Assembly: GCF_000817815.1 (NCBI RefSeq)
Contig: NZ_JPRD01000041.1
Coordinates: 1-64,000 of the forward strand
From: Vibrio owensii CAIM 1854 = LMG 25443
GTDB taxonomy: Bacteria > Pseudomonadota > Gammaproteobacteria > Enterobacterales > Vibrionaceae
Reading direction: 5' to 3'
DNA: 64,000 bases
Shown one piece after another: positions 57,185 through 64,000 of this stretch. Position 1 is the stretch's first letter, and each line of letters begins with the position of its first letter. The position numbers and the translations under genes were made by a program. The notes below the pieces were generated by a model that ran no database searches, was not told the origin of the DNA, and saw nothing but the letters and a program-made list of their open reading frames with translations.

Positions 57185-58177
57185 GTGAAAACCACTCTTA
57201 GTCTGATTGCCCTTGCAACCATCACTTCTACTTCAGCGTTTGCCGCTGAAAATACCCTAACTGTCTACACTTACGACTCTTTCGCTGCCGATTGGGGACC
57301 GGGTCCTAAAGTTGAAAAAGCGTTCGAAGCCAAATGCGGTTGCGACGTTAATTTCGTTGCGCTAGATGACGGTGTTTCAATCCTTAACCGCCTTCGTTTG
57401 GAAGGAAACAACAGCAAAGCGGATATCGTGTTAGGTTTGGATAATAACCTGATGGCGGAAGCGAAAAAGACTGGGCTTCTGGCTGAGCACAACGTTGATA
57501 CATCAAAGACGACCTTGCCTAACGGTTGGGACGATAAGACCTTCGTACCATATGACTACGGCTACTTTGCGTTTGTATACAACAAAGAGAAGTTGGCGAA
57601 CCCTCCCAAGAGCATGAAAGAGCTGGTGGAAGAGCGTGATGATCTGAAAGTGATTTACCAAGACCCTCGCACTTCGACGCCGGGACAAGGTTTGATGTTG
57701 TGGATGAAGTCTATTTACGGCGATGATGCGACTCAAGCGTGGAAGCAACTGGCGACTAAAACGGTTACGGTTACTAAAGGTTGGTCAGAAGCTTACTCGA
57801 TGTTCTTGAACGGTGAGTCAGATTTAGTGCTGTCTTACACGACTTCTCCCGCGTACCATTTGATTGCAGAAGATGACGCGAAATACGCAAGCGCAGATTT
57901 TGCCGAAGGGCACTACATGCAAGTGGAAGTGGCGGCTAAGGTGAAAGGCTCAAAGAATGCTGAGCTAGCAGATGAGTTCATGAACTTTATTTTGAGTGAT
58001 GATTTCCAATCTGCGATGCCAACAGGTAACTGGATGTACCCAGTGACTGACGTTGAATTACCAAAAGGCTTTGAAACTCTGAGCGTACCAAGCAAACCAC
58101 TGAGCTTTAGTGCAGACGAAGTAGCGAAAATGCGCAAGACTTGGATTCGCGAGTGGCAAAGCGCATTGACGTTCTAA
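57185..58177 (+). CDS. thiB: Thiamine ABC transporter, binding protein
   Basis: ThiB binds thiamine and TPP in the periplasm. The 330-residue product starts at a GTG (VKTTLSLIALATI) with GGAGAG upstream; the longer frame from 57113 runs through the riboswitch expression platform. A signal peptide ends at AFA (about 20), then ENTLTVYTYDSFAADWGPG, the typical ThiB N terminus. It is the first gene of thiBPQ. Confidence 0.95.
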   Translation: MKTTLSLIALATITSTSAFAAENTLTVYTYDSFAADWGPGPKVEKAFEAKCGCDVNFVALDDGVSILNRLRLEGNNSKADIVLGLDNNLMAEAKKTGLLAEHNVDTSKTTLPNGWDDKTFVPYDYGYFAFVYNKEKLANPPKSMKELVEERDDLKVIYQDPRTSTPGQGLMLWMKSIYGDDATQAWKQLATKTVTVTKGWSEAYSMFLNGESDLVLSYTTSPAYHLIAEDDAKYASADFAEGHYMQVEVAAKVKGSKNAELADEFMNFILSDDFQSAMPTGNWMYPVTDVELPKGFETLSVPSKPLSFSADEVAKMRKTWIREWQSALTF

Positions 58178-58191
58178 TATAGGTTCTACTT

Positions 58192-59778
58192 TTGAATTCT
58201 GTTCCGAAAATAGGGTTAGGGGTCGCGATGATTATCGCGACCTTTGTTATTTCTGCCCTTGGTGCTTTGATTGTCCAAGCGCCTTCACTTGATGTGTCTA
58301 TGGTGTGGGGAGACCCATACTATCAGCACGTCACCAAATTCAGCTTCTACCAAGCTTTCCTTTCTACACTATTGAGTGTTGGCTTTGCTATTCCTGTAGC
58401 TCACGCACTTTCTCGACGTGAGTTCTTGGGGAAGTCTCTATTACTCAAGTTGTTTGCGTCTACCTTAGTTCTGCCTGTGCTGGTCGGTGTATTTGGCTTA
58501 TTGGCGATTTACGGTAACAGCGGCTTATTAGCGCAATGGCTGAAAAGTATCGATGCTGAGCTGCCGTTTTCCATCTATGGCCTGAACGGTATTTTACTTG
58601 CGCATGTGTTCTTCAATATGCCTTATGCAGCGCGACTCCTTTTGCAGGCATTAGAGTCGATACCTGCAGAACAACATAAACTGTGTGCACACCTTGGAAT
58701 GAGTCATTGGGACAAGTTTCGTTGGGTGGAATGGCCACGCCTAAGGCAGCAATTACCACACGTAAGCGGCTTGGTGTTTATGCTTTGCTTTACCAGTTTT
58801 GCCACCGTGATGGCATTAGGCGGCGGACCGAAATCGACCACCATTGAACTCGCCATTTATCAGGCGATTAAGTTTGATTTTGATCTGCAGGCTGGAGCGC
58901 TTTTGGCACTGTGGCAAATGCTACTATGTGGCTTGTTAGCAATTGGCGTACAGAAGTTGACGAAGTCAGTCTCAGTAAGCGCTGGCAGCACATCGGTACA
59001 GCAATATTTAACGAAGGATCATGGGTGGTCAAAAGCTTGGGATAGCTTTTGGATTATGGGTGCCTTTTTACTAGTTATACCGCCGCTTGTGATGGTGGTG
59101 TTCAGTGGTATCAATCAGCAAGTTTGGTCGGTACTGACCGATGAGCGTTTTTGGTCAGCACTGTTTAATTCACTCAAAGTTGCGGTACTGGCGAGCTCTC
59201 TTGCCGTTGCAGCATGTGTATCGATTTTGCTGACCAGTCGACGTTGGCGATTGCTGTATAAAAATACTCGTGCCGATCAAATTGAGCTTATCGGAACCAT
59301 CATTTTAGTGACGCCAGGTTTGGTGATTAGCACTGGACTGTTTTTACTGCTGCGTTCGTTTACTGATGTATTCAGCTTAGCGTTTTTTGTCGTTATTTTG
59401 GTCAACGGCTTGATGGCCTTGCCATACGTCATCAAGACGTTATCTCAACCTATGTTGCACATTGAGCAGCAATATCAGTACGTGTGCGCCAGCTTAGGCA
59501 TGCGTGGTTGGCAACGATTTAAAGTCGTGGAATGGCAAGCACTGCGTAAGCCGTTTGCCCATGCTTTTGCTATCAGCTTTATGTTTGCGATTGGTGACTT
59601 AAGTGCGATCGCTTTGTTTGGCGGGCAAGAATTTAGAACCTTACCGCTGTATTTATTCCAACTGCTCGGCAGTTATCAAATGGATGCAGCAGCGGTTGTG
59701 TCGGTTACCTTGCTATTACTCAGCGTAGGCTGCTTTGCTGTGATTGAAAAAGTATTAAAAACAAAGGGGAAAGCATAA
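58192..59778 (+). CDS. thiP: Thiamine ABC transporter permease ThiP
   Basis: ThiP is the inner-membrane channel. The 528-residue product has about 12 helices in two homologous halves, each with the EAA-like loop (ESIPAEQHKLCAHLGMSHWD and IEQQYQYVCASLGMRGWQRF). The start is a TTG at 58192 with AGG upstream; an ATG at 58228 is an alternative but would cut into the first helix. Residues 275-291, in the loop between the halves, are encoded by two copies of a palindromic repeat also found after cysC. The stop overlaps thiQ (TAATG). Confidence 0.92.
   Translation: MNSVPKIGLGVAMIIATFVISALGALIVQAPSLDVSMVWGDPYYQHVTKFSFYQAFLSTLLSVGFAIPVAHALSRREFLGKSLLLKLFASTLVLPVLVGVFGLLAIYGNSGLLAQWLKSIDAELPFSIYGLNGILLAHVFFNMPYAARLLLQALESIPAEQHKLCAHLGMSHWDKFRWVEWPRLRQQLPHVSGLVFMLCFTSFATVMALGGGPKSTTIELAIYQAIKFDFDLQAGALLALWQMLLCGLLAIGVQKLTKSVSVSAGSTSVQQYLTKDHGWSKAWDSFWIMGAFLLVIPPLVMVVFSGINQQVWSVLTDERFWSALFNSLKVAVLASSLAVAACVSILLTSRRWRLLYKNTRADQIELIGTIILVTPGLVISTGLFLLLRSFTDVFSLAFFVVILVNGLMALPYVIKTLSQPMLHIEQQYQYVCASLGMRGWQRFKVVEWQALRKPFAHAFAISFMFAIGDLSAIALFGGQEFRTLPLYLFQLLGSYQMDAAAVVSVTLLLLSVGCFAVIEKVLKTKGKA
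59016..59064 (+). repeat. Two units of the palindromic repeat inside thiP
   Basis: GGATCATGGGTGGTCAAAAG (59016-59035) and AGCTTTTGGATTATGGGTG (59044-59062) correspond, in order and orientation, to the two units after cysC. The first differs from the cysC unit 1 by one base in its first 19; AGCTTTTGGAT of the second is identical to unit 2. CAAAAGCT and AGCTTTTG also pair with each other across six bases. The frame stays open, adding KDHGWSKAWDSFWIMGA to ThiP. Confidence 0.65.
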
Positions 59779-60482
59779 TGTTAGTGTTGGATGATGTTCA
59801 GTACACCTATCAACGTGAGCTATTTCGCTTTGATTTAGAGATTAAACGCGGACAAATCGTATCGCTGATGGGACCGAGTGGTGCAGGTAAATCAACGTTG
59901 CTCGCTTTAGTCGCTGGATTCATTAATCCTGACCTGGGCGATATTTTGGTTGATGGCACATCTATCGTGAGCAAAGAGCCGTACCAGCGCCCGTTTTCAA
60001 TACTGTTTCAAGAACACAATCTGTTTGCTCACCTGTCAGTGAGGGACAACATTGGTTTAGGGTTGCATCCGGGGTTAAAACTTACGGCAGACCAAAAGCT
60101 TCTTGTCGAGCAAGCAGCCAAGCAAGTCGGCGTTGCTGAGTATTTAGATCGCTTACCGGAACACCTTTCTGGCGGTCAGCGCCAACGTGTGGCACTTGCA
60201 CGTTGCTTTGTTCAGCCGCATTCAATGTGGCTACTTGATGAACCTTTCTCTGCACTTGATCCCGTGTTGCGTGAAGAGATGCTGACACTGGTTAAACAGC
60301 TTGCGACTGATCGTGGTATTACCGTGTTAATGGTAACGCACCACTTGAGTGATGCAAGAGCGATTGCGAGTCATTTTGCTTTTGTCGCTGGTGGTCAGGT
60401 CGAAGCGTCAGGTGACATTGATGAATTAGCGGTATCGCACTCTAGCGATGTTTTAACCGCGTTTGTGCGAGCGGCGGGGTAG
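59778..60482 (+). CDS. thiQ: Thiamine ABC transporter ATP-binding protein
   Basis: ThiQ powers thiamine import. The 234-residue product has Walker A GPSGAGKST (32-40), signature LSGGQRQ (130-136) and Walker B LLDEPFSALD (152-161). It is coupled to thiP through TAATG and ends the riboswitch-controlled operon. Confidence 0.95.
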   Translation: MLVLDDVQYTYQRELFRFDLEIKRGQIVSLMGPSGAGKSTLLALVAGFINPDLGDILVDGTSIVSKEPYQRPFSILFQEHNLFAHLSVRDNIGLGLHPGLKLTADQKLLVEQAAKQVGVAEYLDRLPEHLSGGQRQRVALARCFVQPHSMWLLDEPFSALDPVLREEMLTLVKQLATDRGITVLMVTHHLSDARAIASHFAFVAGGQVEASGDIDELAVSHSSDVLTAFVRAAG

Positions 60483-60523
60483 AGCGCCGTTTATATTTGA
60501 TGAATTATGCTTTAGAAAAACAA

Positions 60524-60553
60524 AAGGCTGATGTGAGCATCAACCTTTTTTAT
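60524..60553. terminator. Terminator between thiQ and the uspA-type gene
   Basis: AAGG-TGATG and CATCA-CCTT pair around a four-base loop with one mismatch, followed by TTTTTTA on the plus strand and a T-rich run on the minus strand. It serves both convergent operons. Confidence 0.8.
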
Positions 60554-60574
60554 TTGGGAGTTTGAATGAGTACG

Positions 60575-61012
60575 TTAGCCTTGTGGCTTCACTACCATCA
60601 CATTGATTGGTGAATTCTCTACCACTTTGCTCGCTACAGAGCCCAACATCACTTTGTTGATCTTTGAGCGTTTGTGGCTTGGCATGATGATAAGGTCGGC
60701 ACCTAAGCGCTCAGCGTAATCAAGGATGGTTGCATACGCTTTGCCTTCTGCAACGTGTACTTTGTAAATCACTTCATCATCGATGTGCTGGTCAGCAAAC
60801 GTTTTGAGTTGTTGCTTCACGTCTTGCTTCATCTTCGCTGCCGCATCTTTCGGGAAGTAAGTTGCGACCATCGACATATGAATGCCAGGCAGTACAGTCA
60901 GTAAGTGAACTTCCGCGTTGGCTTGTTTTGCTTGCCAAACAGCCAGCTCAACAGCTCTGTCAGAGAAGCCTTGGTCATTTAGATCAACCGGAACAAGAAT
61001 TTGTTTATACAT
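60575..61012 (-). CDS. Universal stress protein, UspA family, TRAP-associated
   Basis: The 145-residue product starts MYKQILVPVDLNDQGFSDRA and ends with SHKRSKINKVMLGSVASKVV, the C-terminal ATP-binding loop of Usp proteins, though the first Gly of the GxxGx9GS motif is replaced by Ser/Lys, so ATP binding may be altered. It lies 44 bases downstream of the TRAP permease gene, same strand. In Halomonas a Usp protein (TeaD) next to a TRAP operon tunes the transporter; a similar role here is inference. Confidence 0.88.
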   Translation of the reverse strand: MYKQILVPVDLNDQGFSDRAVELAVWQAKQANAEVHLLTVLPGIHMSMVATYFPKDAAAKMKQDVKQQLKTFADQHIDDEVIYKVHVAEGKAYATILDYAERLGADLIIMPSHKRSKINKVMLGSVASKVVENSPINVMVVKPQG

Positions 61013-61056
61013 TCAGTGTCTCTCATCATAGCCCCTTGTCCTCGGGGCCTAATCGG

Positions 61057-63636
61057 TTATGCGCTCAACTGTTCCCTACGAGCACGACGTTTTTGGTTCA
61101 TGGCAAGTACCAGCAAGATCATTAAGCAAGGCACAAATACCCATTCTTTCATTGGGCGCTCTGCGTCTTGAACAATCCATTTGATCTCCCAGTCGAAGTC
61201 GACGCCAGACGATTCTGCCGGACTACCAAACTCGACCATGTCTACGATCATTTTGCCGTCGTTCTCGGTTAGCATTAGGCCCATAGAAGAGATGCGCTCT
61301 TCTGCAGTTTTTGCTTTATCTTCGAACGGAAGACGTACCGTTTTCTCTACGTAGTCTCCTTCTAGGTTTTCACCTGCGACTCGTAGCTCAATGGATTCTC
61401 CTACATTTAGCCCTTCCGTGATTTGAGCTATCTCAACCCCAGGGGAAAGAACTTTTGCAGGGTAGATCATGTCCCACCAGAATCCTGGACGGAAGAAAGA
61501 GAACGTCAGTACAAGCAACAAGATGGTTTCCCACCACTTGTTACGTGTAAACCACCAACCTTGCGTCGCTGCTGAGAAGATCAACATCGCAATGATTGAG
61601 GAGATTACGGTGAGAGCAAGGTGCCACCAAGTGTCGATACCCATCAACAAGAGTTGAGTGTTGAAGACGAACATGAATGGCAGAATTGCGGTTCGAATAT
61701 CGTAGGTAAAGCCTTGAATACCCGTTCGAATTGGGTCGGACTTAGCAATAGCTGCCGCTGCAAAGGCTGCCAGACCTACCGGAGGCGTATCATCAGCTAG
61801 AATACCGAAATAGAACACGAACAAGTGCACCGCGATTAGTGGGATGATCAAGCCATGAGCTGCACCCAGAGTTACGATAACTGGAGCCATCAGAGTTGAT
61901 ACCACGATGTAGTTTGCCGTCGTTGGCAGACCCATACCAAGGATTAAGCTGATCACTGCAGTAAACAACAGCATTAGGATGATGCTACCGCCAGAGATGA
62001 ACTCGACGAAGTCTGTCATCACCAGGCCAATACCGGTTAGTGTTACTACACCAACAACCGTACCGGCTGCAGCCGTTGCCACACCGATACCGATCATGTT
62101 TCGTGCACCAGATACCAAGCTCTCTGCTAGATCGACAAAGCCATCTTTCGTTTGCTGAGCCAAGTCACCTTGTTTTGATAACAAAGCAATCAATGGGCGT
62201 TGCGTCAGCAAGATAAAGATCATGAACACGGTTGCCCAGAATGCTGATAGGCCCGGAGAGAAGCGCTCTACGGTTAAACACCAAACCAGCACAACGATTG
62301 GTAGCAGATAGTGCAGGCCAGATTTAATCGTCGGACCCGGATCCGGAACCTCGGTGAGTTCTGCATCAATTTCAATTGCGCCGTCTTTGGCGTGGTTGGC
62401 TGAAATTTTCACCAGACCGATGTAAGCAATCAGTAGTGCTACGGTTACGATAGGCGTTGCTGCATCGCCGAAGACATCTTTCGTCCAACCCACACCGTAG
62501 TAAACCAAAGCGCTAATCACGCACAAGCCGAGAATGGTGCCAGTAAATGACAATAGGCTTTGTAGCATGGTCGGGTTATGGCGACGAGGAAGGCCAGTCA
62601 TACCGGCTTTACATGCTTCAAGGTGAACGATGTAAATCAAGGCGATGTAGGAGATAAGCGCAGGAAGTAGGGCTGCTTTAATTACCTCTACGTAAGAGAT
62701 ACCAACGTATTCCACCATTAGGAAAGCCGCGGCACCCATAATAGGTGGTGTAAGCTGACCGTTAGTTGAGGCTGCAACCTCTACTGCACCGGCTTTTGTG
62801 CCAGGGAAACCAACTCGCTTCATCAACGGAATGGTAAAGGTACCTGTAGTTACAACGTTGGCAATCGATGAGCCAGAAACTAAACCCGATAGACCAGACG
62901 CAACAACCGCCGCTTTTGCAGGACCACCCTTCATATGACCAAGCAATGAGAAAGCGACTTTAATGAAGTAAGCACCAGCCCCGGCACGTTCAAGCATCGC
63001 ACCGAAGAGTACGAACAAGAATACAAACGACGTTGATACGCCAAGTGCAACACCAAATACACCCTCTGTCGTTAACCATAGATGCGACATCGCTTTGTTT
63101 AAGCTAGCGCCTTTATGGGCAATGACGTCTGGCATATATGGGCCAGCAAAGGTGTAAGTTAAGAATACCGCTGCGACCACCATGAGTGGTGGACCTAATG
63201 CACGGCGGGTTGCTTCAAGTAGCAATACCATACCAGTAACCGAAACGACGATATCTACCGTCGTAGGTGCTCCGGAACGTCCTGCTAACTCGGTATAGAA
63301 AATATAAATGTAAGCCGCAGCAAAGCTACCCGCGAGCGCTAATACCCAATCGATGAGTGGGATATGATCACGCGGAGAGTTCTTCATTGCTGGGTAAGCA
63401 GTGAAAGCGAGAAAAGTGGCAAAAGTTAGATGAATTGCTCGCGCTTCAGTGTCGTTGAGTACGCCAAAATTAAAAATAAATGGCAGCGGAGAGGCATACC
63501 ATAATTGAAATAGCGACCAGCACAGCGGAACGAACCATAAGATTCGACCTTGCATGCCCATTGGGCTACGCGCACCTGTATCTGCCTGAGCCACCATCTC
63601 TTGCACATCTTGTGACGGAGTGTTGTTCGTCGCCAT
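61057..63636 (-). CDS. TRAP transporter fused permease (DctQM type)
   Basis: The 859-residue product from MATNNTPSQ joins a small-subunit-like N-terminal part (about 30-190, four helices) to a DctM-like large subunit (about 200-650) and a C-terminal extension with a periplasmic-like domain near 720-820 (DUF3394-type) and a last helix. Fused permeases of this size work with TAXI binding proteins, and one is partly visible upstream. AAGGA nine bases before 63636 sets the start; 40 upstream codons are not conserved-looking. The substrate is unknown. Confidence 0.92.
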   Translation of the reverse strand: MATNNTPSQDVQEMVAQADTGARSPMGMQGRILWFVPLCWSLFQLWYASPLPFIFNFGVLNDTEARAIHLTFATFLAFTAYPAMKNSPRDHIPLIDWVLALAGSFAAAYIYIFYTELAGRSGAPTTVDIVVSVTGMVLLLEATRRALGPPLMVVAAVFLTYTFAGPYMPDVIAHKGASLNKAMSHLWLTTEGVFGVALGVSTSFVFLFVLFGAMLERAGAGAYFIKVAFSLLGHMKGGPAKAAVVASGLSGLVSGSSIANVVTTGTFTIPLMKRVGFPGTKAGAVEVAASTNGQLTPPIMGAAAFLMVEYVGISYVEVIKAALLPALISYIALIYIVHLEACKAGMTGLPRRHNPTMLQSLLSFTGTILGLCVISALVYYGVGWTKDVFGDAATPIVTVALLIAYIGLVKISANHAKDGAIEIDAELTEVPDPGPTIKSGLHYLLPIVVLVWCLTVERFSPGLSAFWATVFMIFILLTQRPLIALLSKQGDLAQQTKDGFVDLAESLVSGARNMIGIGVATAAAGTVVGVVTLTGIGLVMTDFVEFISGGSIILMLLFTAVISLILGMGLPTTANYIVVSTLMAPVIVTLGAAHGLIIPLIAVHLFVFYFGILADDTPPVGLAAFAAAAIAKSDPIRTGIQGFTYDIRTAILPFMFVFNTQLLLMGIDTWWHLALTVISSIIAMLIFSAATQGWWFTRNKWWETILLLVLTFSFFRPGFWWDMIYPAKVLSPGVEIAQITEGLNVGESIELRVAGENLEGDYVEKTVRLPFEDKAKTAEERISSMGLMLTENDGKMIVDMVEFGSPAESSGVDFDWEIKWIVQDAERPMKEWVFVPCLMILLVLAMNQKRRARREQLSA

Positions 63637-63846
63637 GTACTTTTTCCTTATTATTGATGGTCCTGTCTGTATTGTGTATCGAGAACCGCGCTTCGCTATA
63701 ACAGTGTAGTGAATAGAGCGAAGTTTGCTTTCGAGTGAATCGCTACAATCCTTCAACCCATTGATTCATAGGTATGGAAAAGTGCGTTTTCTTTTTCTTA
63801 GGTGTGTGAGCGCGACTTCCGGGAGAAATCGGCAAAATTGAACAAA

Positions 63847-63911
63847 GTATGCTGGTTGAAGGTGCTCGACCAGCATACTCAATCAGACAGAAAACCATCC
63901 TTTTCTGTCTG
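63847..63911 (-). other. Two tandem hairpins between TRAP binding-protein and permease genes
   Basis: GTATGCTGGT/ACCAGCATAC (63847-63878, ten pairs) and CAGACAGAAAA/TTTTCTGTCTG (63884-63911, eleven pairs) stand five bases apart, 21 bases past the binding-protein stop. The second ends in TTTT on the plus strand but the minus-strand reading enters the hairpin first. They likely stabilise the binding-protein mRNA and reduce read-through to the permease, 210 bases on. Confidence 0.75.
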
Positions 63912-63931
63912 AGCTTGAAGTTAGTAGTTGC

Positions 63932-64000
63932 TTACTTAAGCAGGCCTACTTCTTTGTAGTATTTCTCTGCACCTGGGTGAAGAGGGATTGAAAGGCCAGC
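63932..64000 (-). CDS. TAXI-family TRAP transporter binding protein, C-terminal end (partial)
   Basis: Only the last 22 codons are in the window, reading AGLSIPLHPGAEKYYKEVGL and LK before the stop. The IPLHPGAEKYYKE ending is typical of TAXI-type (DctP-unrelated) TRAP binding proteins. Its place directly before the fused permease supports the call. The rest lies beyond the right edge. Confidence 0.85.
   Translation of the reverse strand, partial: AGLSIPLHPGAEKYYKEVGLLK

Noticed and set aside
58192-58230. Possible frameshift or missing start in thiP
   Set aside because: No ATG lies near the expected start, but a TTG with AGG upstream gives a normal N terminus, so no break is needed.

Overview
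The window is a stretch of Vibrio core chromosome, most likely from the harveyi/parahaemolyticus/alginolyticus group. This rests on about 45-47% GC, protein sequences close to those of Vibrio, and a gene order of Vibrio type: rpmE beside the S10 operon, cpdB-cobA-cysDN-permease-cysC, a DUF2796/ABC zinc cluster, and tamAB-ytfP followed by DUF2799 lipoproteins. The species call is inference. No prophage, insertion sequence, CRISPR array, integron, rRNA or tRNA gene is visible, and no reading frame is clearly broken.

Layout. (1) About 0.2-9.9 kb holds glpX, zapB, rraA, menA, hslUV, ftsN, cytR and priA, the same neighbourhood as in E. coli. hslVU is preceded by a clear sigma-32 type promoter. (2) 10.2-24.6 kb holds rpmE and then the S10, spc and alpha ribosomal-protein operons, including secY, rpmJ and rpoA. 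The leaders and operator-like sites expected for L4, S8 and S4 control lie in their usual places. A strong hairpin plus a new promoter separates S10 from spc. (3) 24.7-30.9 kb holds a DUF2780 protein, fklB, a YtfB/OapA-type protein, a DMT transporter with a GNAT enzyme, dbpA, a small unknown gene and a Crp/Fnr-family regulator. (4) 31-39.1 kb holds cpdB and the sulfate-activation locus cobA-cysD-cysN-SLC13 permease-cysC. (5) 39.2-44.1 kb holds a TIGR03899-type gene, an overlooked 34-codon membrane ORF behind a Fur-like site, and a zinc-acquisition operon of zrg type running from DUF2607 through ZrgA, an ABC ATPase and a permease to DUF3299. A perfect Zur-like palindrome lies upstream. (6) 44.2-56.9 kb is again E. 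coli-like: ytfJ, ytfK, msrA, tamA, tamB, ytfP, ppa, fbp, mpl and ubiX, with two DUF2799 lipoproteins inserted. (7) 57-60.5 kb is a TPP-riboswitch-controlled thiBPQ operon. (8) 60.6-64 kb is a TRAP operon (TAXI-type binding protein cut by the window edge, fused permease, universal stress protein).

How the genes connect. Both class I (fbp) and class II (glpX) fructose-bisphosphatases are present. The cys locus makes PAPS, and cobA supplies the siroheme precursor needed by sulfite reductase. TamA and TamB form an envelope complex. ThiBPQ imports thiamine under TPP control. The zrg-type operon is expected to import zinc under Zur.

Most of the window is ordinary core genome. The least expected items are: a short palindromic repeat family with two units after cysC and two more inside the thiP coding sequence; the 34-codon ORF; strong intercistronic hairpins after zrgA and after the TRAP binding-protein gene; and a terminator-like hairpin with no gene before it upstream of zapB. 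Nothing here can firmly be called a new system.
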